Position numbers and translations under genes: made by a program
Origin: Udaeobacter sp025935755
GTDB lineage: Bacteria > Verrucomicrobiota > Verrucomicrobiia > Chthoniobacterales > UBA10450
Assembly (NCBI GenBank): GCA_036278715.1
Contig: DASUKN010000004.1
Coordinates: 67,011 to 131,010 of the forward strand
Direction of reading: 5' to 3'
DNA length: 64,000 nucleotides
In this document: positions 39,829-48,522 of the stretch, in pieces
How positions within the stretch are numbered: the stretch's first letter is position 1
Layout: every line of letters starts with the position of its first letter
Notes under the pieces: model-generated
Database searches by the model: none
What the model saw: the letters and a program-made list of their open reading frames with translations, nothing else
What the model was told of the DNA's origin: nothing

Positions 39829-41190
39829 ATGGACAAACAATGCGCGCAACTGTGGCAACGATTGTCGACTGCTCTTAAGCCACAGATAAGCGCCGACAGT
39901 TTTAAACGCTGGTTCTCTGCCGTCGAGTTAGTGGAGGCAAAGGAAAAGTCGATCACACTGACTGTTCCGAATAATATTTACCAGCTCTGGATCGAAAGTA
40001 ATTATATGCCCGCATTGCAGAATGCGATTGTTGCCACCTTTGGCGGCCCGCGTTGTGTGAAGTTTTGCGGACCTTCGGACGCTCGCGCACAAACATCAGC
40101 GGAAGATTCGGCCAGCAGGACAGACGCGCTGCCCACGCCGCAACCGGACGCGCGACCCGGTGCAACCGTTCCCGGGCTTAATCCGCGAAACACCTTCGAA
40201 TCTTTCGTGGTGGGTCCCAACAATGAGATCGCGCATGCTGCGAGTCTCGCCGTCGCGCAAGCACCGGCGCGCACATACAATCCCCTGTTCGTTTATGGCG
40301 GTGTCGGTCTCGGCAAGACGCACCTTATGCAAGCCATCGGCCAATTTGTGTGGGCGAAGAGGAAAAACGTAAAGGTGATCTACGTCTCCAGTGAACTGTT
40401 CATCAACGAATTCATCGATGCGATCCAGCACAGTAATCTGGTCAAGTTCCGAAAGCGTTATCGGCAGGCCGACCTGCTTTTGATTGACGACATCCAATTC
40501 CTCGGCGGCAAGGAGCGTTCGCAGGAGGAATTTTTTCACACGTTCAACACGCTTTTTGACGGACATAAGCAGATCGTGCTTTCCAGCGATCGGCCTGCAT
40601 CAGAAATCGCAAATCTGGAGCATCGCCTGGTTTCGCGCTTTGAGTGGGGCCTGACCGCCGAGCTTCAGCCGCCGGATATCGAAACGCGGCTGGCCATTTT
40701 GCGCAAAAAAGCGAACAGCATGCAGATCAAATTGCATGAAGATGTTTTTCAGTTCCTCGCCACTCGTATCCGGACCAACGTGCGTCGCCTGGAGGGCGCA
40801 CTCATGCGGGTCGCTTCGTTCGCATCGCTCAGTGGCAGGGAGCTGACAAAAGAAACCGTGGAGCATTTGCTAAAGGACATTCTGCAGGAAGAAGGACGGC
40901 AATCGATCACGATCGAACAAATTCAAAGGCGCGTAGCAGAACACTTTGACGTGCGCCTTGCCGATATGACGAGCAAGCGACGCCCGGCCAGCATCGCTTT
41001 TCCACGTCAGGTGGCGATGTTTCTGGCACGTGAGCTTACAAAAGCTTCTTTGAATGAGATCGGCGACGCATTTGGCGGGCGCGACCACGGCACGGTGCTG
41101 CACGCCTGCAAACTGGTGAAGAAACGAATGACCGAGCAGGACAATATTCGCCAGACAATCTCGTACATTGACAGCTCGCTCCAGCGGTGA
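39829..41190 (+). CDS. dnaA: Chromosomal replication initiator DnaA
   Basis: A 453-residue AAA+ ATPase from MDKQCAQLWQRL (39829); the frame is open 12 codons earlier. Domain I is residues 1-80 (helicase/partner binding), domain II a short linker with Pro and Arg, domain III the AAA+ core with GGVGLGKTHLM (Walker A), LLIDDIQFLGG (Walker B) and the arginine-finger region LVSRFEWGL, and domain IV the DNA-binding part with the signature SLNEIGDAFGGRDHGTVLHA. It unwinds oriC to start replication. Candidate DnaA boxes lie upstream and dnaN follows 210 bp downstream. Confidence 0.97.
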   Translation: MDKQCAQLWQRLSTALKPQISADSFKRWFSAVELVEAKEKSITLTVPNNIYQLWIESNYMPALQNAIVATFGGPRCVKFCGPSDARAQTSAEDSASRTDALPTPQPDARPGATVPGLNPRNTFESFVVGPNNEIAHAASLAVAQAPARTYNPLFVYGGVGLGKTHLMQAIGQFVWAKRKNVKVIYVSSELFINEFIDAIQHSNLVKFRKRYRQADLLLIDDIQFLGGKERSQEEFFHTFNTLFDGHKQIVLSSDRPASEIANLEHRLVSRFEWGLTAELQPPDIETRLAILRKKANSMQIKLHEDVFQFLATRIRTNVRRLEGALMRVASFASLSGRELTKETVEHLLKDILQEEGRQSITIEQIQRRVAEHFDVRLADMTSKRRPASIAFPRQVAMFLARELTKASLNEIGDAFGGRDHGTVLHACKLVKKRMTEQDNIRQTISYIDSSLQR

Positions 41191-41223
41191 TGTGCAGCTG
41201 TCATTCCAGCGGATCGCGCAGAC

Positions 41224-41282
41224 GCGGGAGGAGTCGAGGCTGCAACGCAGCAGACGAAGTCAGCGAGGCCAGGCTTTCAATC
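41224..41282. repeat. Repeat R5, copy between dnaA and dnaN
   Basis: GCGGGAGGAGTCGAGGCTGC then AACGCAGC, followed by GCGAGGCCAGGCTTTCAATC. It is the reverse complement of the 35668-35732 element, but without the CCCCGAAA/TTTCGGGG hairpin. It occupies the gap before dnaN. Confidence 0.65.
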
Positions 41283-41400
41283 CCGTTGGACTCGAAAACC
41301 TGGCGCCGGGTCGCGCCACTTCGCTCGGGAGAGCGGCGAGAGATTGCGGTTGCCGAATAAAATCGAAAGCTTTACATCTTAGGCTGCTTTGGTGGTCACC

Positions 41401-42498
41401 ATGAAATTTAGCGTTACAAAGGAAAAACTCCTCGAAGCCCTGCAACAGGTGCAAAACGTAGTGAGCACGCGCACAACGCTGCCCATTCTTTCCAACGTTT
41501 TGCTGCAGGCTAACGAGACCGAATTGTATCTCACAACCACCGATCTGGACGTTGGCGTGCGCGGCACTTGCGAAGCGCATGTGGACAAAGAAGGAGCTAC
41601 GACGCTGCCCGCGCGCCGTGTCTTCAATATCATTCGCGAACTGCCTTCGAGCGAGATCCAGATCGATGTTGATGGCAAAAATGCCGCGTCCATCCGTAGC
41701 GGCCAAAGCTTCTTTAAGATCCTCGGTTTGCCGGAAGACGAATTTCCGCCGCTGCCCAAATTCGAGGGGGCGAAAGTGGTCACGATTCGCCAGAAAGATT
41801 TGCGCGACGGACTGCGCAAAACTTCGTACGCGATTTCTACCGATGAGACTCGGTACGTGCTGAATGGCGTTCTGTTCAGTTTCAAGGACAACAAACTCAC
41901 ACTTGTCGCGACGGACGGACGGCGGCTCGCCATGGCTGAAATCGAACTGGAATTTCCGCGCAGCCACGAATCCGACCTGATAATTCCGACCAAAGCGGTC
42001 ACGGAATTACAGCGTCTGCTTACCGATGACGGCGACGTGAAAGTGAGCATGAGCAATGGCCAGATTGCATTCGATCTCAACAAAACGTTACTGGTGTCCA
42101 AATTGATCGAGGGCAATTATCCGAACTATAAGCAGGTCATTCCAGGCGAGGCGAAAGAGCGCGTAAAACTGGAACGCGAAATGTTTTTGAATTCGCTCCG
42201 GCGCGTTTCGCTTCTGGCGAGTGACAAGTCGCACTCGGTGAAACTGAATTTCAGCAAGAACAATCTCGATATCACCGCGAACACACCGGAAGTGGGCGAG
42301 GCCAAGGAATCGCTCGCGATCGCGTATAAGGGGCGCGAGTTTTCGATCGCGTTCAATCCGGAGTTTCTCATGGCGCCGCTGCGAGCGCTCACCGAGGATG
42401 AAGTCTTTCTTGATCTGATCGACGAGATGAGCCCCGGCGTTCTAAAAATTCAAACGCCGTTCCTGTACGTGCTCATGCCGATGCGCATCAGCTCGTGA
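41401..42498 (+). CDS. dnaN: DNA polymerase III beta sliding clamp
   Basis: A 365-residue ring subunit from MKFSVTKEKLLEALQQVQNV (41401). It has three similar domains of about 120 residues: TLPILSNVLLQANETELYLT in the first, the ISTDETRYVLNGVLFSF block in the second, and the C-terminal partner-binding end LYVLMPMRISS in the third. It clamps the polymerase to DNA. It follows dnaA, the usual origin order. An R5 element lies between them. Confidence 0.97.
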   Translation: MKFSVTKEKLLEALQQVQNVVSTRTTLPILSNVLLQANETELYLTTTDLDVGVRGTCEAHVDKEGATTLPARRVFNIIRELPSSEIQIDVDGKNAASIRSGQSFFKILGLPEDEFPPLPKFEGAKVVTIRQKDLRDGLRKTSYAISTDETRYVLNGVLFSFKDNKLTLVATDGRRLAMAEIELEFPRSHESDLIIPTKAVTELQRLLTDDGDVKVSMSNGQIAFDLNKTLLVSKLIEGNYPNYKQVIPGEAKERVKLEREMFLNSLRRVSLLASDKSHSVKLNFSKNNLDITANTPEVGEAKESLAIAYKGREFSIAFNPEFLMAPLRALTEDEVFLDLIDEMSPGVLKIQTPFLYVLMPMRISS

Positions 42499-42513
42499 CG
42501 TAACACAGGCATC

Positions 42514-42555
42514 CCTGCCTGTCCTGTCCACCAGGCATCGTTGCCTGGTGCTTTT
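42514..42555 (+). terminator. Tandem hairpins after dnaN, second with a short T run
   Basis: ACAGGCA-TCC-CTGCCTGT is followed by CACCAGGCA, loop TCGT, TGCCTGGTG (42529-42550) and CTTTT. The second hairpin has a 9-bp stem and a short T-tract, as in an intrinsic terminator for dnaN. Confidence 0.6.
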
Positions 42556-42599
42556 GCAGGAAACTCGAAGCTGCCCTTCGAATCGCATTGGAACTCCGG

Positions 42600-43673
42600 C
42601 TACAAAAGGCGTCGCTGCGGCATTGCTGATTGTACCATCATCAATTCGGTCACGTTCTCGGGGGTAAGTAAGCCAACCAGGCGCTTCATGCGATCCAACA
42701 CCGGCACGGCCGGGCAATCAGACTCCTGCATAATCCGGAAGGCGTCCTCAAATCGCGTGCCGGTTGTGACCGTCGGGATATCGCGCCGCATCACATCACC
42801 TACCTGAAGGGTTGGATCGTTTTTGCGAAGGGCGGCAATGAGATCGTGACGGGTCAATAAACCCGCGACGTTCCCGGTTGCGTCCACCACTGGAAAATCG
42901 TGCTGCGAGGTCGCAAGCAAAGCGTCCACCGCTTCCTCGAGGGTCGCGTCTGCAGCCAGCGTGCGGAAGTCGCGCACCATCGCGCTGGAAACCGGAAAAC
43001 GGCGCGACACGTCTTTCATTTGCGCCAAGGCGGCCTCTTGCGTTGCGCCGATGTAAACGAACAGGGCAATGAAGATCAGGAATGGATTCCATAGCAGTCC
43101 GACAAACCCAAAGATGAATGCAAAGCCCTGCCCGACGGTAGCAGCGACTTGCGTTGCGCGGGCATAGCTCATGCGCGTCGCAAGCAGTGCGCGCAGCACC
43201 CGTCCCCCGTCCATCGGAAATGCAGGCAGCATGTTAAACAGCAGCAACATGACATTCATCGTGAACAACAAGTCCGGGATGCTGTTTTTGGTGCTGAGCG
43301 GAAAATCCCATGAACCACCGCCGATGAACGCACCCATCGCGATGAGTGCAGTCACAGCGGGACCTGCTACGGCAATGACTAGTTCCTGCACTGGCTCGTC
43401 GGGAATGCGCTCCAGTCGCGCCACACCGCCGATGGGCAACAAAGTGATGTCAGGTGTGTTTATTCCGAAAGCTTTTCCAGCCAAAGCATGCCCGAACTCA
43501 TGCAGCACCACGCACGCAAACAACAACAGAATAAACAGGACACCACCCACCGCCGCCGACGAGCCGCCGCGCGTATAATATGCGAATCCGATCCACGCGA
43601 TTAGCAGCACGAAAGTGATATGAATCCGCAATTGGATTCCCGCGACACGAAGGATTGGAATCGACCAGCCCAT
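42600..43673 (-). CDS. Site-2 protease-like M50 metallopeptidase with CBS domains
   Basis: A 357-residue membrane protein. Six helices are predicted in the first 230 residues. The zinc motif HEFGHALAGKAFG near residue 58 and the second site NMLPAFPMDGGRVLRAL near 145 are intact. Residues 235-345 hold a pair of CBS domains (PVSSAMVRDFRTLAADATL, and GDVMRRDIPTVTTGT), which sense adenine nucleotides. It cuts membrane-embedded substrates, perhaps in response to energy status. It converges with dnaN. Confidence 0.93.
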   Translation of the reverse strand: MGWSIPILRVAGIQLRIHITFVLLIAWIGFAYYTRGGSSAAVGGVLFILLLFACVVLHEFGHALAGKAFGINTPDITLLPIGGVARLERIPDEPVQELVIAVAGPAVTALIAMGAFIGGGSWDFPLSTKNSIPDLLFTMNVMLLLFNMLPAFPMDGGRVLRALLATRMSYARATQVAATVGQGFAFIFGFVGLLWNPFLIFIALFVYIGATQEAALAQMKDVSRRFPVSSAMVRDFRTLAADATLEEAVDALLATSQHDFPVVDATGNVAGLLTRHDLIAALRKNDPTLQVGDVMRRDIPTVTTGTRFEDAFRIMQESDCPAVPVLDRMKRLVGLLTPENVTELMMVQSAMPQRRLL

Positions 43674-43816
43674 GCGAAGTTACTCTCCTCTGTGATTAAA
43701 TCGCGCGCCAGCGCGGATTGAGCGCGTGGAGTGTTGGAGTAATGGAATAGTCGAGTCATCGGACTTTGCAGTGAGTTGATACCGTTACGTCATCGCTTCA
43801 ATACTCCACTACTCCA

Positions 43817-44899
43817 ATGATTTTCGATGTTGCCATCGTTGGCGCCGGGCCAGCCGGATCGAGCTGCGCCTCGTTTTGCGCGATGGCCGGATTGCAATCC
43901 GTTGTACTCGAGCGGGAAAAATTTCCGCGCGAAAAAGTGTGCGGCGACTGTTTGAATCCTTCGTGCTGGCCCGTGATAAAGCGGCTCGAATTGAAGCAAC
44001 AGGTTTGGGATTTGCCGCATTCCAACCTGGGCTCAGTCACGTTCATCGCGATCGATGGGCAGGAAGTCATGCTCGATCTTCCATCAGTAGCCGACTGCGA
44101 GATCTCGGTAAAACGGAGCCTGTTTGACGACCTGCTTTTGAAGCGTGCTCGCGAGCTCGGCACAAAGGTCTACGAGGAAACTACCGTCACAGCGTTGACC
44201 AAAAACGGCCATTGGAAGATTGACACTGCGTCAGGCCAGGCATTTCACGCGCGCTTCTTGATCGGCGCCGATGGACGGAACTCTACAGTGGCGCGTTTAT
44301 GCAATTTGTTGCCGCGTCCCGCGCGAGAGCGGGTGGCGTTGCAGGCGCATATCACACTGCCGCCGAATTTTGGGAATCGCATCGTTTTACAATTTTTGCC
44401 CGAAGGTTACTCGGGCCAGGCACCAGTAAATGACAATCAGTTGAATCTCTGCCTGGTCGGCACGCCGCCGGCAATTTCCAGGTTACGCCATTGGGCAGAG
44501 CGCCAATTTGATCTGCCTGCAAATCAGCCGTGGCGGACGATCACGCCACTGACCCGTTCGCCCGTTGCATCCCCTCATCAAGACCTGTTTTTCATCGGCG
44601 ATTCAGCTCGCGTGGTTGAGCCGTTTACGGGAGAAGGAATTTATTATGCGATGCGCTCGGGCGAACTGGCCGCCGACGCGATCGCCCGGATTCTTAAGGG
44701 TGATAATCACCCGCGCATATTGAGAAAATTTCGCCGCGCTCACGCTGGCATGTATCGCGGCCGATTATGGATTAATCGCCTCGCCCGCGCGGCAGTTTTG
44801 CGGCCGCAGCTCGGTTCGTTTTTTGTTCACGCTGCGCGAATTAATCCGTCGATACTGAAATTGCTGACCGCAAAAATTACATCGGCTCCGCTGCGATAA
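43817..44899 (+). CDS. FAD-dependent oxidoreductase, geranylgeranyl reductase-like
   Basis: A 360-residue flavoprotein. The Rossmann dinucleotide motif VAIVGAGPAGSSCASFCA is at residues 5-22; ARFLIGADGRNSTVARL near 150 and LFFIGDSARVVEPFTGEGIYYA near 255 are the GD/FAD motifs. EREKFPREKVCGDCLNP is typical of the geranylgeranyl reductase family, which saturates isoprenoid chains. It may act on quinone or lipid side chains. The start codon lies inside an inverted repeat (43731-43815, TTGGAGTA...TACTCCA) with no clear ribosome site. Confidence 0.88.
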   Translation: MIFDVAIVGAGPAGSSCASFCAMAGLQSVVLEREKFPREKVCGDCLNPSCWPVIKRLELKQQVWDLPHSNLGSVTFIAIDGQEVMLDLPSVADCEISVKRSLFDDLLLKRARELGTKVYEETTVTALTKNGHWKIDTASGQAFHARFLIGADGRNSTVARLCNLLPRPARERVALQAHITLPPNFGNRIVLQFLPEGYSGQAPVNDNQLNLCLVGTPPAISRLRHWAERQFDLPANQPWRTITPLTRSPVASPHQDLFFIGDSARVVEPFTGEGIYYAMRSGELAADAIARILKGDNHPRILRKFRRAHAGMYRGRLWINRLARAAVLRPQLGSFFVHAARINPSILKLLTAKITSAPLR

Positions 44900-44928
44900 C
44901 TTCTGAAACCAGTCCAGGACAAAACAAA

Positions 44929-45009
44929 AGGTGGAACGCGTTGTCCTCAACGCGTTGGGCTGCGCCTGCGGTTCCTCTTCCCGTCGGCTTCGGAGAAGCC
45001 GATCCACCT
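44929..45009. repeat. Composite hairpin repeat, family R1, copy 3 (inverted)
   Basis: AGGTGGAACGCGTTG-TCCT-CAACGCGTT hairpin at the left, then a GCGCCTGCGG spacer, then TCGGCTTCGGAGAAGCCGAT hairpin and CCACCT at the right. It is the reverse complement of the other copies and only 81 bases long, with perfect AGGTGGA/TCCACCT ends. Confidence 0.8.
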
Positions 45010-45059
45010 CGGAACATCCAAAGCGCTACGTCGCTTGAAGAGTTCGCCGTACTGGCAAC

Positions 45060-45947
45060 TTACCTGTGCGCTGCCGATTGCCGCGCCGCTTTCACGGTGT
45101 TCGCCATCAGCATTGCGATCGTCATTGGCCCAACTCCACCCGGGACCGGCGTAATGGCCGTGGCTTTCTTTGAGACCTCGTCGAATGCAACGTCGCCTGC
45201 CAGGCGGTAACCGCGCGGGCTCGCCGCGTCTTCAACACGATTGATTCCCACATCAATAACCACTGCGCCTTCGCGGATGTGATCGGCTTTCAGGAATTCT
45301 GCTCGTCCAATGGCGGCAACAACAATGTCCGCCGATCCAGTGATCTGCGCGAGATCGCGACTGCGCGAATGCACGACCGTCACCGTCGCGTTGCCGTTCT
45401 TGTTTTTTTGCATGAGCAGCAGGGCCAAAGGTTTCCCAACGATCATGCTGCGGCCGAGGACCGCAACGTGCGCGCCATTGATTTCGACTCCGCTTTCCAG
45501 AAGCAACCGTTGCACCCCGAGCGGTGTGCACGGCACAAACCCGCTCGCGTCCTCCAACACGAGCTTCGCCACATTTTCCGGGTGGAACCCATCCACGTCT
45601 TTCTGCGGGTCAAGGGCGCGTACGATTGCGGCTTCGTCGATATGCCCAGGGGGCGGCGATTGAACAAGAATCCCGTGAATGGTCGAATCGCGGTTCAATT
45701 CTCCGACCCGCGCAAGTAGTTCACTTTGCGTAGTTGAAGCTGGCAGCTCGAGTTTGACCGAATGCAAGCCGAGCTCACGGCACATCTTGTCCTTCGACCG
45801 CACATAGGCGCGAGATGCTGGATCATCTCCAATGAGAACTACGGCGAGACCTGGCGTGACGCCCCGTGTTTTCAGCTCTGCGATGTCAGCGCGAAGATCA
45901 GTGTAAACTTTTTCCGCCACGATGCGGCCATCGATAAGCTTTGCCAT
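45060..45947 (-). CDS. folD: Bifunctional methylene-THF dehydrogenase/cyclohydrolase
   Basis: A 295-residue folate enzyme from MAKLIDGRIVAEKVY (45947). The Tyr-Lys catalytic pair is in SRAYVRSKDKM; VQSPPPGHID, the NADP-site block GRSMIVGKPLALLLMQKN and the C-terminal PVPGGVGPMTIAMLMANT are intact. It oxidises 5,10-methylene-THF and hydrates the product to 10-formyl-THF. It stands alone between repeats R1 and R5. No other folate genes are nearby. Confidence 0.96.
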   Translation of the reverse strand: MAKLIDGRIVAEKVYTDLRADIAELKTRGVTPGLAVVLIGDDPASRAYVRSKDKMCRELGLHSVKLELPASTTQSELLARVGELNRDSTIHGILVQSPPPGHIDEAAIVRALDPQKDVDGFHPENVAKLVLEDASGFVPCTPLGVQRLLLESGVEINGAHVAVLGRSMIVGKPLALLLMQKNKNGNATVTVVHSRSRDLAQITGSADIVVAAIGRAEFLKADHIREGAVVIDVGINRVEDAASPRGYRLAGDVAFDEVSKKATAITPVPGGVGPMTIAMLMANTVKAARQSAAHR

Positions 45948-45970
45948 ACGTTTGTGTGTCATTCGAGCGC

Positions 45971-46027
45971 AGTCGAGCCTGGAACGTAGCCCCGAAAACT
46001 TTCGGGGCGAGGCCAGGCTTTCAATCC
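45971..46027. repeat. Repeat R5, third copy
   Basis: AGTCGAGCCTGGAACGTAG, hairpin CCCCGAAAACTTTCGGGG, then CGAGGCCAGGCTTTCAATCC. It lies just upstream of folD. Confidence 0.7.
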
Positions 46028-46092
46028 GGTGGCTCTCCGTGACTCCGCGGTATTCTTCGACTTCGCTGTGTTGCGCTCAGGATGGCTGAGAG

Positions 46093-46737
46093 TCAGCGCA
46101 TTTCAACCAGCGACATCATCACCTCCTGTAGGCGGAGGCGTTCGGCCTCAAATTCCTCAGGCGTACCCGTTGAATTGACGCGTTGGGGTTCGCTGATCAG
46201 AACACGCACTTTGCAAAATGGCTGCGGGATGATGAAGCGATCCCAACTTCCCAGCCTCCAGCAGCGCGAATATTCCATGTTCATCGGCAACACCGGCGCA
46301 CCGGATTTCTGTGCCAGAAAAACGATGCCCGGGCCGAGTTCATAAGCCGGGCCACGTGGACCGTCGGGTGTGATGACGACGTCCCGGCCCGACGCAAGCT
46401 CCTGCGTGAGCTGAAGAATTGCGCTCGCGCCGAGGCGCGAACTGGAACCGCGAATCACCTCGTAACCAAAGCGGTGAATGGCATCGGTCAGTAAATCGCC
46501 ATCGCGGCTGGCGCTGATCAAAGCTGCCCCGGGACGATTTGGAAAAAAACGGCGTAAGACCAACGGAAAAATCAGCAGGCGATTGTGCCAGAGAGCGCCG
46601 ATGTAATTCTCCGTCACTGGCTTTCCGGCTATGCCGGCGCGATCGTCAATCTCGTAACGCAGCGTGCGCTCCCAGACTCGCAATAAACAAACTCCAAACG
46701 CGATCAGCCATCGCGCAACCCTGCCTTCGATCTTCAA
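46093..46737 (-). CDS. DUF374-family lysophospholipid acyltransferase-like protein
   Basis: A 214-residue protein with a membrane-associated N-terminal helix (residues 8-24). The DUF374 group pattern is visible: GALWHNRLLIFPL (His), ALISASRDGDLL (Ser-x-x-x-D-G), then VITPDGPRGPAYEL, the acceptor-site block. These proteins transfer acyl groups, for example in lipid A or KDO-lipid maturation. It overlaps ubiX by four bases, so the two are coupled. Substrate is not evident. Confidence 0.85.
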   Translation of the reverse strand: MKIEGRVARWLIAFGVCLLRVWERTLRYEIDDRAGIAGKPVTENYIGALWHNRLLIFPLVLRRFFPNRPGAALISASRDGDLLTDAIHRFGYEVIRGSSSRLGASAILQLTQELASGRDVVITPDGPRGPAYELGPGIVFLAQKSGAPVLPMNMEYSRCWRLGSWDRFIIPQPFCKVRVLISEPQRVNSTGTPEEFEAERLRLQEVMMSLVEMR

Positions 46738-47315
46738 TTTTTGTTGCGCGAGGTTTTCGTCGACCCCTTTTCTTCACCCCAACGATATGCACCCTGGTTA
46801 GGCAATCCGATTTGGTCGAGGATGCGCGAAATCACTGTATCGACGACAGCATTCACGGAATCGGGCCGGCTATAGAAGGACGGAATCGCTGGAAGAACGA
46901 TCGCGCCAGCCTCGAGCAAAGTCACAACGTTGCGGGCGTGAATTAAATTCCACGGCGTTTCCCGGGGCACCACAATCAATTTTCGCCGTTCCTTCAAAAA
47001 GACATCAGCCGCGCGCAACAGGACGCTGTCGCTGGCGCCGGAAGCAATTCGTCCCAGTGTGGCCATGGAACAGGGGACGATTACCATTGCGTCGAAACGC
47101 GCGGAGCCGCTCACGAACGGCACGTTCATGTCACTTTCAGAATGACGCCGCGCTGCCGCAGGAATTTTGAAATCCTCGAGTTCCTGCTTCGCAACCTGTC
47201 GCGCGTACGCGCTCATTACGAGATGCACCTCGTTTGCCACGCAATCGATTTGCTCAAGCAAACGTTGTGTATAAATCGCTCCGCTTGCACCAGTTGCGGC
47301 GATTACCAGTTTCAT
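46734..47315 (-). CDS. ubiX: Flavin prenyltransferase UbiX
   Basis: A 193-residue protein from MKLVIAATGASGAIY (47315). The FMN/prenyl-site motifs are ATGASGAIYTQRLLEQ, MVIVPCSMATLGRIASG and VPRETPWNLIHARN. It joins dimethylallyl to FMN, producing the cofactor of UbiD-type decarboxylases. No ubiD gene is in the window. The frame continues upstream through an R2 repeat (RFARND), which is not part of the protein. It overlaps the DUF374 gene by four bases. Confidence 0.93.
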   Translation of the reverse strand: MKLVIAATGASGAIYTQRLLEQIDCVANEVHLVMSAYARQVAKQELEDFKIPAAARRHSESDMNVPFVSGSARFDAMVIVPCSMATLGRIASGASDSVLLRAADVFLKERRKLIVVPRETPWNLIHARNVVTLLEAGAIVLPAIPSFYSRPDSVNAVVDTVISRILDQIGLPNQGAYRWGEEKGSTKTSRNKN

Positions 47316-47316
47316 T

Positions 47317-47362
47317 CTGTCATTCCGAGCGAAGCGAAGCGTAGTCGAGGAATCCCGTGGGG
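47317..47362. repeat. R2 repeat at the ubiX start
   Basis: TGTCATTCCGAGCGAAGCGA begins two bases upstream of the ubiX ATG and continues with AGCGTAGTCGAGGAATCCCG. It keeps the ubiX frame open upstream. Confidence 0.65.
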
Positions 47363-47552
47363 CAACCAAACCACAAAGCTTTCCAGTTTGCGAGGCTCAC
47401 TCCCATTTGAGATCAAGCTTATTCATTTGAACCAGCGCCGCCCATCTTGATTGCGGCGCCGCAAAATCGCAAGTGCGGCACGCGGATTTCATTCGCAAAC
47501 GGACCCAACACGGTTGCGCTGCGTTTCTTTCTCAACGAAGCGTTTCGCCTCC

Positions 47553-48356
47553 ATGCGCAACCATACGCTCACCGGAAACATCAAAGTCCACCGTGCGTTT
47601 CCGTCGAAGTTTCTTGGAAACCAACGGGATATCCTGGTGTATCTGCCTCCCGGTTATCGCCGATTCTCATGGCGACGGCATTCGGTCCTTTATTTGCAAG
47701 ACGGACAGAATGTGTTTGACGCTGCTACGTCGTTCGGCGGCGTGGAGTGGGGTGTGGACGAGACAGCGGAACGCCTGATTCGCACCAAGTCCATCGATCC
47801 AATCATCATTGTCGCAGTCGCAAATACGGGTGAAGACCGTGTGCACGAATACACGCCTACTCCCGGCGTAATCGAAGCGAAGGGCAGACGCAAAAAACGC
47901 AGCCGCGGTTTGGCCCGGGTGTATGGGCGCTTTCTGATGGAGGAATTGAAACCTTTCATCGATCGGAAATATCGCACTCGGCGCGGTCCGACATTTACCG
48001 GATTAGGGGGCTCATCTCTCGGTGGGCTTGTGACACTGGCGATTGGTCTTTTGTACCCGCAAAAGTTCCGGCGGCTTATGGTGATGTCGCCGTCCGTTTG
48101 GTGGGATGATTTCGCGATTTACAGGTTGGTCGATTCCATTCAGCGAAAACCGCCATTGAAAATTTGGGTCGACACCGGCACAGCCGAACCTGGTTGGGAA
48201 CAAACCCGCGAACTTTGCAAGCGACTAATCGAGAAAGGCTGGGAACCGGGCAAGGACATTCAGTACATGGAAGCCGACCGCGGCGATCATAGCGAAGGGG
48301 CATGGGCAGCGAGAGTGGAACCCGCGCTGCGGTTTCTATTTCCAGCAGGAAAATAA
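47553..48356 (+). CDS. Alpha/beta-hydrolase esterase (enterochelin esterase-like)
   Basis: A 267-residue protein from MRNHTLTGNIKVH (47553); upstream codons lack a family match. Features: VYLPPGYRRFSWRRHSVLYLQDGQNVFD, nucleophile elbow GLGGSSLGGLVTLAIG with Ser in GSS, and the catalytic His in DRGDHSEGAWAAR. Asp lies in the DTGTAEPGWE block. The layout is that of the Fes/esterase D group. It lacks a signal peptide. The substrate could be a siderophore, thioester or simple ester. It stands alone and is followed by a Gly-rich stretch. Confidence 0.87.
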   Translation: MRNHTLTGNIKVHRAFPSKFLGNQRDILVYLPPGYRRFSWRRHSVLYLQDGQNVFDAATSFGGVEWGVDETAERLIRTKSIDPIIIVAVANTGEDRVHEYTPTPGVIEAKGRRKKRSRGLARVYGRFLMEELKPFIDRKYRTRRGPTFTGLGGSSLGGLVTLAIGLLYPQKFRRLMVMSPSVWWDDFAIYRLVDSIQRKPPLKIWVDTGTAEPGWEQTRELCKRLIEKGWEPGKDIQYMEADRGDHSEGAWAARVEPALRFLFPAGK

Positions 48357-48394
48357 GTCTTCCGGTTTTGCGTCGCCGATCGGGCGGCGGCTAC

Positions 48395-48505
48395 CACCCT
48401 GCTGCGGGTGGCGGTGGCGACGGATTCGGCGGCAATGGTTCTGGCGGAGGTGGCGGCGACGGCGGGGTTGGTCTCGGCGGTGACGGAATCTCTGGCATTG
48501 TGTTC
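48395..48505 (+). other. Gly-rich low-complexity stretch after the esterase
   Basis: The DNA consists of GGTGGCGGTGGCGACGG-like repeats. In a plus frame it would give GGGGDGFGGNGSGGGGGDGG. An 80-codon frame (48302-48544) overlaps the esterase end and has no start context. It may be a remnant of a coding repeat or simply low-complexity DNA. Confidence 0.4.
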
Positions 48506-48522
48506 CGATTACAGAATCGTTT

